DNA of 64,000 nucleotides from Vigna angularis (GCF_016808095.1 NC_068976.1:21546371-21610370), one strand, 5' to 3'; positions 11,601 through 25,125 are shown, numbered from the stretch's first letter. The notes: generated from the sequence alone by a model not told the origin. A program made the numbers and translations.

Positions 11601-12838
11601 CTGTTTCAAGGTCCCCTACAATCACTTAGAATAAATATTTTCACCACTATTTAACAATAAATAAATACAAAATAAAATGTAGAAGGACCAAGGATTTTAC
11701 AAATACCAAATACAATTCTTTGAAGAAAAGAAATTTGTTAGCACACTTTAACAAGGATTTGTTTAAATTTACAAAATAAGAGTACAAGCTCACATTGGAA
11801 AGACGAAAGGGGCAAAACTTGGGTTTTCCCCTTCTTCCATACTTGAGCAAGCAGGCCCCTTTCTTTAAAGCAGTAATGGCCTGTCAATAAGATCAATAAG
11901 AGATTTCAGCCAGCACGTATAGCATATCTGAAGATACGAGAAGACTTAGAACAGAGAAATCACTGAATAAGCATAGCACATGGATAACATTACTGAAAAG
12001 CACCAAGAGCAGCCTGCTAAAATCTAAAACCGAACATAAAGAGCAACGACTAACTGAATGCTATCGCAAAATTTACTACAACGAGGCCGTATAAAAGAGC
12101 ATATCCAACTCTTTTGTCATTTAGTCAATATAATACTCAAACAGCGTCTTTTAGAGCCATATAAACCTTGTCTTCCTATGGCAGAACATGGTAACAAACA
12201 CCCAAATAATCCATGAAAGTGAACAATGATCAATTAGAAAGGCCCATAAATGGTAATATTAGTGAAACAAATTCAAGAAATAACTAATCTAATAATCACA
12301 TAGTCAAATATCTAATTATTTAGCCCGCAAAAAAAGTAATCAAAACTCTGAAGACGACACACTTAGCTAACTATCAACACACTCGTTACTCCCAAATTTT
12401 AATTAAAAGAAGTAAACTCAGAGTAACAGATCAAAACCACCAAGATTTTTCACTACCAATTATAAACTAGCTTTTCCTGAGGATACAGTTCTAGCTGGCA
12501 GTCAAACAAGCGAACCATAGACATTCATCAAAATATCCATAATTATAAGTTCCAAACGAAATGAAGCTAATTTCCTATTCCCTCTCTCATCCCATTTACA
12601 ATGCCCCTACCAACAGAAAATAAGAACATTGCCACCACTGTACAACGCACGCACAGCACACAGATTAACAAAATCTAAAAGCAAACAGTACTCCAAAATA
12701 AAATTCAAAGCACAACGCTACAGAGAAAAGTTTCCAAGGAAATGGACAAAAAAGAAACATATTATATACCTGCTCAATGTCTCTTTCCACAGGACCGGTT
12801 CTGCTAAGATCCGAAGCCATTCTACCAGTCCGCGACAT
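5621..12838 (-). CDS. PRAF/RLD protein: PH, RCC1-repeat, FYVE and BRX domains
   Basis: Nine exons, all GT-AG and in frame: 12770-12838, 11794-11880, 10831-10920, 10266-10346, 9933-10127, 7706-9838, 6811-6957, 6102-6490 and 5621-5753 (TGA), giving about 1107 aa. Domains: PH about 20-135 (ending [16 protein letters not shown]); Ser-rich linker; RCC1 repeats about 268-650 with recurring WGxGxxGxLGHG; FYVE zinc finger about 655-722 with eight Cys (CSGC, CYNCG, CHSC, CDNC); Ser/Arg-rich linker; coiled coil in exon 7; C-terminal BRX motif ([15 protein letters not shown]). Family knowledge: Arabidopsis RLD proteins bind LAZY proteins through BRX and steer PIN auxin-transporter traffic in gravitropism; RCC1 and PH-FYVE suggest GTPase and phosphoinositide functions at membranes. 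The start (MSRTG) is the first ATG in frame; MASDL six codons on is an alternative. The copy looks intact. Confidence 0.96.
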
Positions 12839-13442
12839 CACGCAAAAACAAAACCAAAAAACGCAAAAAGAAAAAAAACACACAAACAGCACTAATTAGA
12901 AACTTTCACTTTCTCCTCAAATCCAAACACTAATCTTTTACATTCACCCGTTCTCGTACCCGAACCCTTCCATTCATCAATTCACCCACTCAAACCCTCG
13001 CTCCAACAGCTCCAAGCCTCCTCCAGTACGCGAATCCACCATAATTACAGCTCCATCTCGCACTCACCCAATTGAAGCTTTGCTCCGCAACTTCGTGCAG
13101 CACAGGAACCACTATAGCGCTCCCCGACGCGGCGATTGGCACCGTGGCAAGGCACTAGGTTGCACCGGAAGAAGGCGATCGAGGAACGACGGCGACACTC
13201 GGTGGATTCCGGTGACGGTGAGGTCGGCGAGCTCGCGGCGAGGAAGTGCGCGTAAACGGAATGGGAGAATCTAGGGAAGTATGATCTGCAAAATCAGTTG
13301 CAGATGAGAGAGAGAGCAGTGAGAGGGAGCTAGAGAGAGAGAGCTTGAGGTTTTAGAGAGAGAAAGCGAAGGAGAATTATAAAAAAGCATAGAAAAAGAA
13401 ACACAGTGTACGTCTATGGCTGAGGAATGAGTGAGTGTGTGT

Positions 13443-13461
13443 GAGAGAGAGAGAGAGAGAG
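13443..13461 (-). promoter_or_regulatory. (CT)n tract in the promoter or 5' leader of the PRAF gene
   Basis: A pure GA run on the + strand (CT on the gene's sense strand) lies about 600 bp upstream of the ATG, with more GAGAGA at 13300-13345. Such pyrimidine patches are common near plant transcription starts. The transcription start itself cannot be placed. Confidence 0.4.
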
Positions 13462-15423
13462 CTCAAAACAGAAGCAAGCTACATTCATTTTTTTTTAAAT
13501 TGAAATAACTAAAAAGCTAAATAGATCAAAAATCACCCTAAATTTCTCCATAATTTACGACCTTGCCATTACTCTACGCTTTTTCTTTTTACGAAATTCC
13601 TTAAAAATTAAAACATTTTTTTTTTGGTTCATTACACTGTCAAGAATATATTGACACAGAAAATTAAAAAATAAATTGAATTTTTTAGTCATTAATTAAT
13701 ATTTTAAAATATATATATATATATGGTCGCGGTTGAGTCAATAGTGTGTGACAATTTAAAATAAATAAATAAATAAATAAAAAGTAGCTTAGGAAGGTGA
13801 TTTTAATACAATACATGTGAATATAATTGCAGTGCCGAAAATACAGGAATGGCTTTGTCCTGTTTGGGTGGAATAGGATTAATCTTGTAATATTATTATT
13901 TATTCTTTTATTATGTATCTGGATAAAACTCACTGTAATACTTTTATTTTTATTTAATGTCTGTCTTCATATTTAATAATTAATGTGAGATCACAGTAAT
14001 TTTTTAAAATTTAAATGAATTTTAAAATGTGAAATAAATTAAAGTATTTTCGAGAAAATATTTAAATTGTATAGATAATGGTTAAAATAAATTTATGAAG
14101 AAAAATAAAAACTGAAACATTAAATAAATTACGTGTTAAAATGAAAAATAGTGAAATATGATAAAAAAAAAGTAATAATAATTTAAATTTAATTTTGAAA
14201 CTACTAGCCTTGTGGGCAATTTTAAAACTACATTTTTTTTTTGGGAAAGAATTTGACTCATTAAATGTCAACAATTTAAGTTTAGAAATTAAAGTAGTAA
14301 CTTTAATTGTTAGTAAAGAAAAATAAGTTATCTTAATATAAATAATTATTTTTATTAATGACTAAAATTGTAACCAACCTACTAGAATTGTCATATCAAA
14401 AATAATGGCCAACCTACTAGAATTATATGCACATGTACTTATAACCAAAGTTTAAACCAAAATGCAAACAAAAACGCGTATATGAATACAAGTTGAAAAT
14501 ATGTTTTTTTCAAAACATGGATAAGATATTACTCAAATATGTCAACAATTTAATAAAGTTATATTAACTTTAAACATGTAATATTAAAATTATATATATT
14601 CTAATATGTACTTTGATATCAAATTCTTTAGTTCATATATGGCAGTTTATGTATACTCAGGAAGTTTATGTATCTCTTAATTTAGAAACATTACAAGAAT
14701 TTTTATTAATTGTTCATCACCACGATACTCTAATTGATATGATTTAAGTATAATAAAATATTAACATACAATTTTGGATATTTTATGATGAAATACTTAG
14801 GTTATACTTGTTCTCCTAACTATCATCTTTCATGTTATTACATCATTAATTTCATCACATACAAGTATAGACATTAATACATTCCCATTTAACATACATA
14901 TCAATGCTATATGAAGTGAGGTAAATAATTTTCAACACACTAATTATAACCTTTAAATATATAACCAAAATGAAAGAAAAAGCAATATTGAGAATAAACA
15001 TGCCATTGAGAGAGTTTTACTCATGTTATTACTAAATAAAATTTAAATTCTTTTTGTGGAGATGTTAATTGAGCAAGATATTTTTAAGTTTAAAAAATAA
15101 CTCAAAGGTTTAAAACAATCTCTTAAATGGAATATCTCTTGAGATAAAATGGATTAATTACTTGGATGATGGTTTATTGAAATTAGTAAATTTGGCTTGA
15201 ATTAGTCATATTTTGATGAATGATCTCTTAAAATTAGTCTATTTATTACTTGTTTGAACAAGATCCATACGTAAATATATAAATAAGTAAATCATTCTTT
15301 TTAAGTGAATGTTATCATGACATATTGCGATTGAGGTATTAAATACAAATAATCTTTAAGAAAATGAAATATCATAATTTTATATTGTTAGTTAAATCAT
15401 ACAGATAAATATATCCTGTGATT

Positions 15424-15428
<5 letters not shown>

Positions 15429-15503
<75 letters not shown>
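15429..15503. repeat. (AT)n microsatellite
   Basis: About 75 bases of uninterrupted TA dinucleotides, self-complementary and likely variable in length. Confidence 0.97.
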
Positions 15504-15507
<4 letters not shown>

Positions 15508-16830
15508 TGCATAGAACCAACATTACACATGACATAAAGGAGTCCGTATAGATTTTAATATTGTTTATGATGAATTATTTATTAGTATTTAACCAAACAT
15601 ACTTAATACAAATATTTTGAAAAATATTGATTATAATTAATTATTTTGATTTTAATATTATAAGATACATAATTAAATATTTTTTAATATTTAAATTAGA
15701 ATATGATCCAATTTATTAAAGGGAATAGTTATGATTTTACACTAGTAGAAAAAATAAATTGTTTTGGTTATTTATCGAAACAAAAAGGTAAGTATTTTGT
15801 TTGGTTAAAAAAATGAAATACTAAACCACAAATCAAAAAATGAAAAAAAGAATGTTATTTAGCTTTCAATTCTGATTATAACCATGATCATAAAGACCAA
15901 ATCTCATTTCGGCTTTGCTTACAAGGATTATTAAAGCTTATTTTTTTTTTAAATTACATTTTTTGAAAAGGTATTTAGCTTATACTATTAGTGAATTGTC
16001 AAATATAATTTATATTCCAGTTATCTAGATAATTGAGATCCAATATTGTTTTTTTTTATAGTGTTTGGTTTTAATTATGGTCTGTGAAATCGAACATTCA
16101 TTTCTACTTCGATTTTGCTATAACTGAAGTTTAATTTTGATATTTTTAAATTTTTTTTTCATCTTACATATTAAACTTGAATAAAAATCAACACAAAAAT
16201 TCAAAACAAAAATAACATGAACTAGAATCTAGACAGTTGTAAATGTGATAAATACTTACAAAACCTTCAAAATTATGATATTCTTATAACAATTAAATTA
16301 AATATTATTGTACATTTCTGTTGAATATTTTGCACAAGTTTTTCTTAAATAATGAATAGACTTATCAGGAATTAATGTAGAATTCTTGAATTTATACACA
16401 AAATACAATAACTTTAATTAATATATAAAAGAACAAAGTTGTAAAATATTTGATTGAATGCAATTATTAGCGTTTTCTAGTTATTTGTAATAAATAATTG
16501 TTGTCATCCAATGTATTACATAATAATCACACTCCTTTGAATCAGTTTATCTACTACAATACAATATATTAACATAATTATAAATAATTGAGGAATATCG
16601 TTAAAATAAAACAATTATAAATATATAAATCGAAATATCAAACCATAAAGGACAATCATGTAAGTTTTTTAGTCTTAGAAGTTGATTTTCCTAATAACAT
16701 CACATGTTTATGTAATTGAACTATGAAAAATAAAATGTTTTAAAATATACTTATATAACAAAACATTCATAACATTTAAGTTCTCACCTATTAAAATCAT
16801 GAGAACATAAAAATGAAAAAGACTTGATTA

Positions 16831-16910
16831 AAACATGGACAATCAAGACAACATCACATAATAATCATGGAAACATGGACAATCAAGACAACATCACATA
16901 ATAATCATGG
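16831..16910. repeat. perfect 40-bp tandem duplication
   Basis: Two identical head-to-tail copies of a 40-base unit beginning AAACATGGACAATCAAGAC. Lack of divergence suggests a recent duplication. Confidence 0.95.
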
Positions 16911-18228
16911 AAAATAAAAATGAAGTACAACTAAACCTATTAAAATCAAGGTTGAATATAATGATAAATCCAAATTAATAATTTAAAAAATAGAGAAATA
17001 TATTTTTATTTTCAAAATTAGTATTAGTATTAGTATTATTATTTATTTAATCTTCACAAGCAATTAGAAAAAAAAGAGAGTTTGATTTTGGTATACCAAT
17101 AATTAAAAGAATTGTACATTTTCCATTAATTAGAAATTACCATACACATGATTTTTATAACAAGTATTATAAAAGTTAATAATACGTTTTAATTGAATTT
17201 CCATGTAATTTTAATTAAGATTTAAAAAAGTCAGTGCAGTTCAAAAGACTAACTATTTGATAAATTATTTAAATTTAAAAATTGTAAAATGCATAAATAC
17301 TCTATAATTATATGTATAACTAAAAAGTTATTATCACCGTAAATTATTATCTGTGTTCATCCTTCCTTTATCATGTTCTGAAAAATATATTTATTTTTTC
17401 TTTCTGTAAAAAAATGTGTGAAGAAGATGCATGTACAATGAACCAGTAACACATTAACACTTGAAACATTGAAACATCATCGTCTAACAAGTAGAGCTAT
17501 CTGAGATGCAACTATCAATTCCAATTTTCATGTCTCACTTTTGGTGTGACAAACCAAAATTACTAAAATTAATGAATTTTAAATATTTGAAAATTTTAAG
17601 GTTGTTGTATTTTATTATTTCTCGTCCTTATCGTGACAGTGCTCTAAATTTTTTGTTATTATTTAAACAATTAAGTCCACATCTTGTTTACTTCTTTCAC
17701 TTGCTTGATTTTTATTTAGACAAAAAAAAGAGTAGAGAGATTATTATCAAGTTATCTTTTTAATAAATTTTATCATATAGACTTAAAAATCATTTTTTAC
17801 ACACTGATATATACGTGGATAGAGTTTGGAATTTAGATTGAATATTATAATAATTCTTTTCATATACAAAATATGAAAAGAAAATACTGGTATATATTTC
17901 TACATTTATATTTAAGTACAAATTTTAATTCTTTTCCGCATACTTTCTAAATACATATGTACTCGTATTTATACTGATTATTCACGCTTTACTTACACGT
18001 AAAGTTAATAATTTAATAAATGATATAACTAAATTAAAAGTTTATTCTTACATCGAGTAGCGTTATTGAAGCATAATATGAGTTATTCAAACATAAGTTA
18101 TAATCAAATAACATCAAAATTTTAATAATTTTACAAAATTATTTTCAAAAGTAACGTTTAATATTTGACTTTTTTAACGATGTCAAATTTAGAGTAAATA
18201 AATAATATAATATTTTGAAACAATTTTT

Positions 18229-18372
18229 CCAACACAGACATACAAACATACACACAACAGACACATATAGAGACACACAAACACACACACGAACACAAAC
18301 ACAAACACACACACGCACACACATAGACACACACAAACACACACAAAGAGACATACGCGTCCACACACACAA
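18229..18372. repeat. AC-rich imperfect microsatellite
   Basis: Interrupted (CA)n/(AC)n tract broken by G and A. The Cys/Val-rich open frames read from its minus strand are products of the repeat. Confidence 0.9.
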
Positions 18373-18400
18373 TTAATTCATATAAAAAAAGGCAAGTAAG

Positions 18401-18462
18401 ATAATTCAATAAATTTACATGTTGATATCACATAATTCAATAAATTTACATGTTGATATCAC
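18401..18462. repeat. perfect 31-bp tandem duplication
   Basis: Two identical adjacent copies of a 31-base unit starting ATAATTCAATAAATTTACAT. Confidence 0.95.
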
Positions 18463-18944
18463 ATGAACTAAAGATGTTTTCTATCTATATATTTTTATTT
18501 TTGGTCTCTTGTTTCTAATTCTATCCTTTAAATAATTTTAAATTCAAATAATTATTTTATTCATATTATTTTTTAAGAACCATTTTTTTAACCCAAGTAT
18601 TTTTTAAATTGTTAGTATTTACACATTTCAATAGTTTTTTTATATGTGACCAATTTTATATGCGTGAAGCTATGCTTAAAAATACAAATTTTAACGTTTT
18701 TTTTTTAAAACTTATTAAGTTTTTTATTTAAATACATCGTAAAATGAATAGTAGGAAAAATTATACATTCAAAATGAACTTGATCTGGTGTTCAATAGTT
18801 CCAAAGAAGTTGACAATACAGGAAAATTAACAATCAAATAAAAGTTACTTTAAAATTGTTTGTCCTTTTATAACATCAATTGTACCTCTAATACATAAAG
18901 TAAAAATGAAGAGTGGACAAAAAATTTATGTTCACTGATCTCAA

Positions 18945-19178
18945 ATGTCTAGAAAGCATGAACCATTGTATTTCGAGCATGTAGACACCTTGCATTCCAT
19001 ATATGATAGTTATTCAACAAAAAAAGAAATGCAATCTAAGGTTAAGTTTGTGCAACAAAGAATAATACTCGTGTTAGAACACTTTTATCCGATTTGTCAT
19101 TCTAACAATGTCGATGTTGATGATGTCAATGTTGGTGGTCATTGTAAATATAAATGCATTGTTGCTTTGTTGGAATGA
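18945..19178 (+). pseudogene. remnant of an OTU-like domain, probably transposon-derived
   Basis: A 77-codon frame ends VGGHCKYKCIVALLE, which resembles the catalytic-Cys block of plant OTU/otubain-like proteins (consensus near DGxCGYRxIAxLLG). A FEHVDT-like block lies before it. In plant genomes this cassette often occurs in Mutator-related elements. The stretch is too short for a working domain, the GxCGYR block is altered (HCKYK), and a stop follows at once, so I treat it as decayed. Family assignment rests on a short motif and is tentative. Confidence 0.45.
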
Positions 19179-19393
19179 GTGAAAAATTATGATCCCTTAT
19201 CTAACATGATTTGCTTAAAGAACTTAGTTAGTGACATGACGAATACGTAAAATTAATGAGAAGTTATGATCAACTAGAACAACTAAAGAAGTTTTTTATA
19301 TTTATAAAGAATTGTTTTTTATTATAAAATAAATTTATAGAAACGAGAAATTTTTAAAAGGCACAATTTAATTAAGCAAACTAATTCATCCCC

Positions 19394-20030
19394 CTATTGG
19401 TTTTTGTCTGTCCACGAACGTTGTTTATTTTCTAACAGTCTCATCTCAGATGCCCTCGCATGATCCACACCCAATAGGTCAATGAGAGTTTCCAAAGTTG
19501 CTTCAAAGTCTAAGACTTCATTCAAACATAATTGTCCCAATATAGGCAAAGGTAGCAACGTAGTCACATCATCTAGTGTGACAATCATATCACAAAGACA
19601 TGAAATTTTTTTGTCTCTCTATGACATCTCTCAACGAATATCAATATCAGCGATCGTAAGAAATAATACATCAAGACATCAAACTGAAATTCATCACAAA
19701 ATTTTGAACACCCAACTTACATGTTCCAAGCATCACAATAAAAAAAAATCAATAACTTTACTAACCTAGCCATGTCCAAATGTGACATGATCAACATAAC
19801 TTGTCAATGATAATGTATCATGTTGACCTCCACGGAATTCACCTAGTTCATGTTCTTCTCAAACAACATCTTCGTGTTGTTCAATAACATTATGTTGATC
19901 CTCGATAACATCTCCTCCTACTCTTTAAGATTATGATGAGTTAATGATGCAACTTCTTCATCATGACGACCCCTTTTGTGAACAAATGTCGTAAGTCTCC
20001 TTCTAGCTTCACGTTGTGAATAACTCTAAG
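19394..20030 (-). pseudogene. broken plant mobile domain (PMD, MAIN-like) protein fragment
   Basis: Minus-strand frames carry scattered blocks of the plant mobile domain family (MAIN-like, or 'phosphatase 7 long form' homologs). In order they are an Arg/Lys block near 19980 (RRLTTFVHKRGR), EFRGGQHDTLSLTSYVDHV near 19800, an ERCHRETKKFH block near 19620, and VTLDDVTTLLPLPILGQLC with VLDFEATLETLIDLLGV at 19440-19588. They lie in different frames with stops between them, so the copy is inactivated by frameshifts. PMD proteins occur as transposon-borne genes and as domesticated meristem or silencing factors. This copy is antisense and adjacent to the OTU-like remnant, consistent with one decayed element. 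Confidence 0.6.
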
Positions 20031-20250
20031 TCCATTATGTAGATGTACCTCATGTTATTATCATTTCTATAACAAACAAATTCATAAAAATATTAAAAAT
20101 CAATACACATGACAAATAATTAATTTAAAGAGAATAAAATAAATAACAACACACAAAATAAATAAAATTAAAAAAATAACAAAATCATAACCAATAAAAA
20201 TAAATAAAAATAATTTTTTTAAAAATAAAATAATAATTACAAAAAAGTAT

Positions 20251-20282
<32 letters not shown>

Positions 20283-20484
20283 CCTAATCCGTAAACTCGT
20301 AATCCCACAACTTTAAGGAAGAACACACAAAATAAATAAAATTAAAAATAAACAAAGTAAATTAAAAGGGAAATGAAAAACTAATTAAAAAAACAATTAA
20401 ATAAATAATTCTAAAAAAAAAGTCTAAACCCTAAACAAGAGTGCACAATAAACAAAAGCCATTCAAATAAAAATAGAATAAATT

Positions 20485-20537
<53 letters not shown>

Positions 20538-21837
20538 TCATATTTTAAAATTCAGCTTGTTAACCAAATTTTAAAACTCAATAAACTTTTTAATCAAATT
20601 TTAAAATTCAGTAATTAGCTTAAATTTAGTACTCCTTTAACCTGAAATTCAGTGAAATCCTTAAATAGATTTCAAAATTCAATAAAATTCTTAATCAAAT
20701 TTTAAAATCTGCTAAAAGTTTTAATCAGATTTTAAAATCTACTAAAATTCTTAATCAGATTTTGAAATTGGTAAATTTGTAACCTTATATCTAAATTTTC
20801 AATTTCTAAGTTCATCTATACTATACTAGACATTTTAAAAAAAGAAACATAAGAATAATTTTGGTGTTGGGTGGAGAACAAAGCAAGAGTAAAAGGATGG
20901 TATAGTGTGGTGTTAGGTTAGAAAAAAACAAAAAGTGAGTGTGAGAGTAAAAATAAGTAGGTGAAGTAATTATAAGAGAGAAAAAAAAATTACTCTAATA
21001 AAAGAATAGTTTCAACATTTAGAAAAGTTTGAGGTGAAGAAGAAAACTTGGAAATTAAAAAAAATAAAATCCCCTTTTTAAGCTGTGCCTAAATGTACTG
21101 AGCATAAACTGTTTTCAGTCACTTTATATCACAAATTTATATTTTTAATTGGATATATTTTAATATCTATCAACTTAATAAACAATGCTACAATTAGCCT
21201 TTAAGGACGTGTAATATTTTCAATTTAAAAATAATAAATTTTATAAAATATGTTTATTGAAATATGTTGACATGGTATAAAATTTATAATTTTAAATTTT
21301 AAATAACACTATGAATCATAAAAATAAGAAAGTATTTTAAAATATTAAAAAGTCAAGATTTAAATAAAACTAATAACAAAGTGTAAATTCTATAAAGCTA
21401 TTTTATTAAAAAAAAATATTAACATTAAATGAAACAATAGACATATATAATGTTTGTATTGGAAAGAAAAGATGATGTGATATAATGAAAGTAACCTAAA
21501 ATAAAGTATGAGCTTGAGCTTATATAAAGAGTGAAAGCACACTGATGGGTTGTTATCATAAATCTCACCTTGGTCCCATTACTTTTTTCAATTAATTAAG
21601 TTTCGGTTGCTTTCATCCTTCTTTCATCAGATCAGGCTCATCTCTGTCAACTTATTAATCTCCACACACAATAAAACCAAAGAAAATATGAAAAATCTTC
21701 AATGCTTACATGTAAAAACCCACCATTCACATTCATTTATTAGTACAGAAATAACATTTAACATGGCGTATTTAACATCTAACAAAAGAAAATTCAATGA
21801 AAAAAATTTGTGATAATTTTGTAAATAAAACGTCATT
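20031..21837. other. AT-rich intergenic with microsatellites and degenerate tandem repeats
   Basis: Holds (AT)n tracts at about 20256-20281 and 20488-20534. At about 20550-20770 there are degenerate tandem copies of a 30-odd-bp unit with core AATCAAATTTTAAAATTC. No gene is recognised. Confidence 0.6.
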
Positions 21838-22650
21838 GTAGAAGTCAGTTAAATGATCCCGATGTCAAATACAGTATAGACGTCGGCTCCTCCAAGGTCA
21901 AACAAATGGTCTACATACATGACTGAAAAGTTACTATTTATTGCCTTTAGACGTCAGTTACGTCACACCGACGTCTAATTGCAATTAAACGTCGGCTTCC
22001 TCCTCCACGGATGTAAAAAATATCCAAAAATATCTCATTTTTAAGCATTAATATTATTTTTTTTACGACTTAGACATCGGTCCCCCTACTCACAGACGTC
22101 GAAAATATGTGAAATTACCTCATTTTGGGCATCAATATTATTTTTTTTACCACTTAAACTTCGGCTAGGAAGGGAGACCGACATCAAATATCCTGCATTT
22201 TCACCTACTCCAGAACGCGAGCACTAGTTACATGTTTTCTCTTTCGCTGCGTTCAACTTCTTCCTCTCTTTCTCTCATACTTCATTAACGTTCAGGTAAA
22301 TTTTCTTCCACTTTGCACCGTTTAAAATCATTTTGCACCGATTATATTACGTTTGGAACCATTATCTTTCATTTGCACCGATTAAAATTCATTTTCATTA
22401 GCTTTTGGTGCAATTCTTGGGCGTGTTCTAAGACAATTGTGACGACGATTTTCGGACCGTTGTTGTGCGTATTGTTTTAAAACCCATAAATTGACGTCTG
22501 TTATTCTTACCACATACATCAATCAACGTCTCTTATAAATATAATATATGTTAATTGACAACCGACAATAGACGTCAATTTAATGTCTTTCGCTATGACA
22601 CCAATCATTTAACTTCCGCTATGACACCAAACATTTAACAAATGTCAAAA
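21838..22650. mobile_element. degenerate DNA transposon with GACGTCGG-type subterminal repeats
   Basis: Several GACGTC, GACGTCGG and ACGTCGG motifs occur in both orientations at each end (for example near 21890, 21950, 22095 and 22490-22580). A 60-bp block (CTCATTTT then ATTAATATTATTTTTTTTAC) is repeated near 22030 and 22120. The middle has a CT-rich stretch and repeated TTTGCACCG motifs. Clustered, inverted GACGTC repeats are typical of subterminal regions of CACTA- or Mutator-like elements in legumes. No transposase and no clean terminal repeats were seen, so class and borders are uncertain. Confidence 0.45.
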
Positions 22651-23039
22651 GCCTAAAATAGTGACTCAGCAAACGAGTTTGTGGAAAAATTGTCACAAAA
22701 TTTCTATTGATTTTTCTTTAGTACTTTTCAAATTCTTGTGATACATTCAAGGTTTTTGTATCATTTCATGAAAGAACTTGAAACACTTAAAAACAAATTT
22801 AAGAATACAACATTTTATTATTATTTTATTAAAAAATATTCAAATTTTTTGAGATTTTCTTTTTGAAGTATAAGGCAATTGGTATTAAAAAGTTGTTAAA
22901 ACCTTTTTCCAAAGTCTAAAACAATTAATGCTAAAACAATAATTTTGAGACTTTTTTTTCTTGAGAGCTTTAAACAAAAACTTTACCTGCTTAAGTTTTG
23001 AGTCTAGCCTTCATAAAAATTAAGATTAAAAACAATTTA

Positions 23040-23070
<31 letters not shown>

Positions 23071-24312
23071 TTTCTTTTTTCAATCTTTATATTATTTTTT
23101 AAAAATAAAATTATAACAGATATTTTAAACTCCAAAACAAATAATATCTCATAGACAATCTATTATTCAAACAAAAAATAATAATAATAATATTTTAATT
23201 TACACAATTTTTTTATATTTATTTAATATTATTTTTTCTTTTATAAATAAAAAATTCAGATTCTAATAATTATTTTATTCCTATAATATATCTGAAATAA
23301 ATGTAAATAAGTATCACAAAAATACTTTACTCAAAAGAAATGAATGTAGAGTGTTGGTAAAAAATTGTGCATGTGCAGCATGGATGGAGTTGAGAAAGAG
23401 GCATGATACCCTTGGCAATGGCACTTGTCTCTCCAACCCCTGTGAGTGATTGAGACCAACACCACTGTCCACTCCTCTGCTACACTTTTTTCAAAAGTTG
23501 CCCTTAGCCACATCTCAAACTTCATGGTCCCCTATACCTACCTTAAGTGCTTCTAACACCTCTCTTAGATATCACTTTTTCCATCCATTTAATATTCTCC
23601 TATCAACACCTTTTTAACCTAATTTATTCTATCCAAATTATTATATTTATAGATATTTATAACAAAACCAAACCACCTATTCCATAAAATAAAATTATTT
23701 AACTTTTTTTTTGTTAGAGTAATGTTAAGATAAATATTTTTACATTAATTCGACATGCAATATAAAAATAAAATGATCATAAAAAAAATAAATTTTTATA
23801 TTAAAAAAGAAAGTAAAAAATAGAAAAAAAAAATAATATCATAGGTAAAATTTTTATGTATGTTATTATATTTTTCTTTGTATTAACTTATATGCTAGAA
23901 GTTATTTCTTATTACATTGCAAATCTTACTTTGTTTATATGTAAGTTTATTTTATATGAATTCCAACCCAAAGTTACATGTTCTAATGCTTAAATATAGA
24001 AGGAAAGATTTGTCACTTTTTAATTAAAACACTTTCAAGCTTTTCTCTAGTTTGAATAAAATTTCAAGTGGTTTGGACCATCTTGCCTTTAACCACATGA
24101 ACAAAAGGTTTGCCCACGAAAACTATTATTATGTTTAAAGGATATTAAGTATAGAATTTGAAATGTTTTCATTAGTATATATATATAAAGATCAAATGTT
24201 ATAATTTGAAATTTTTATATATCTACCTATGTTATTAATTTGATATGGTTAATAACTTTGGTTCGAATATTCACAAGGTCAATTAGTGTATTAAGAACCA
24301 TAATTAGTAGTG
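22651..24312. other. AT-rich intergenic up to the LTR retrotransposon
   Basis: No supported gene. Includes a short (AT)n tract at about 23039-23060. A minus-strand frame at 23331-23525 has no recognisable domain. Confidence 0.5.
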
Positions 24313-24727
24313 TTAAATGTAACATCCCAAATTCTCACATTAATGTAACAACCCAACTTTTTACATTAATGTAACATCCCAAATTTTCACACTTGATAAT
24401 TAACATTACATTTACGGTAACATTCCGTAATCTCACCCTTTAAAATTTCCTAGTTAATATAAGTCTATACATGTAAAAAGATTCTAATTATAGTTCTTCT
24501 ACTCCTCCCTTTCCTTGGCACTATGTGAGGCGACATTCCTTCATCTGCTCCCGTATAACGAATTATACGATCATCGCACATACCCAAACACAAAACACAA
24601 ACAAGTAGGGTGAGCTAACATGCAACAAATCATTTATAAGACATGCATAATTACTTCGATACAAACATCATATAATAATTATGTCAGACACCCTCATACC
24701 ATCGTACCACAATTCCTATTGAACACT

Positions 24728-25075
24728 CGTCCCACAATACCCAATAAACACCAAAATACCCAATAAACACCAAAATACCCAATGGACACTCATTCCATAA
24801 TACCCAATAAACACTCATTGAACACTCGTCCCACAATACCCAATAAACACCAAAATACCCAATAAACACCAAAATACCCAATAGACACTCATTCCATAAT
24901 ACCCAATAAACACTCATTGAACACTCGTCCCACAATACCCAATAAACACCAAAATACCCAATAAACACCACTATACCCAATAGACACTCATTCCACAATA
25001 CCCAATAGGCACTTATCCCAACGATATTCAATAGGCACTTATCCCAACGATATTCCATAGGCACTTATCCCAACG
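24728..25075. repeat. minisatellites inside the LTR (19-bp and about 22-bp units)
   Basis: Tandem units of AATACCCAATAAACACCAA and variants, interleaved with higher-order repeats containing ACACTCATTCCATAATACCC, are followed by three copies of AGGCACTTATCCCAACGATA. The matching array in the other LTR starts at 30044. The long Trp/Tyr/Val-rich minus-strand frame here is a by-product of the repeat length, not a gene. Confidence 0.9.
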
Positions 25076-25125
25076 ATATGTTGATGAGCGATACAACGGA
25101 AGGTTTTTCACTTGTGATGTCATTC

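Larger units (their letters stand above)
13463..18940. other. AT-rich gene-free region
   Basis: About 5.5 kb with no reading frame worth calling. It contains an (AT)n tract, two perfect short tandem duplications and an AC-rich microsatellite, listed separately. No transposon ends were recognised. Confidence 0.6.

Noticed and set aside
12839..12892. N-terminal extension of the PRAF protein with a hydrophobic segment
   Set aside because: The frame opens at a GTG, not an ATG, and the residues are coded by T-rich leader DNA. Family members begin near MSRTG or MASDL.
18145..18409. Cys/Val-rich minus-strand frames
   Set aside because: Translation of the AC-rich microsatellite.
24684..25064. 126-codon minus-strand reading frame with repeated WNECLLGI-like blocks
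   Set aside because: It is produced by minisatellite units in the LTR whose spacing happens to stay in frame. The second LTR has the same frame minus one unit. There is no start context or domain.
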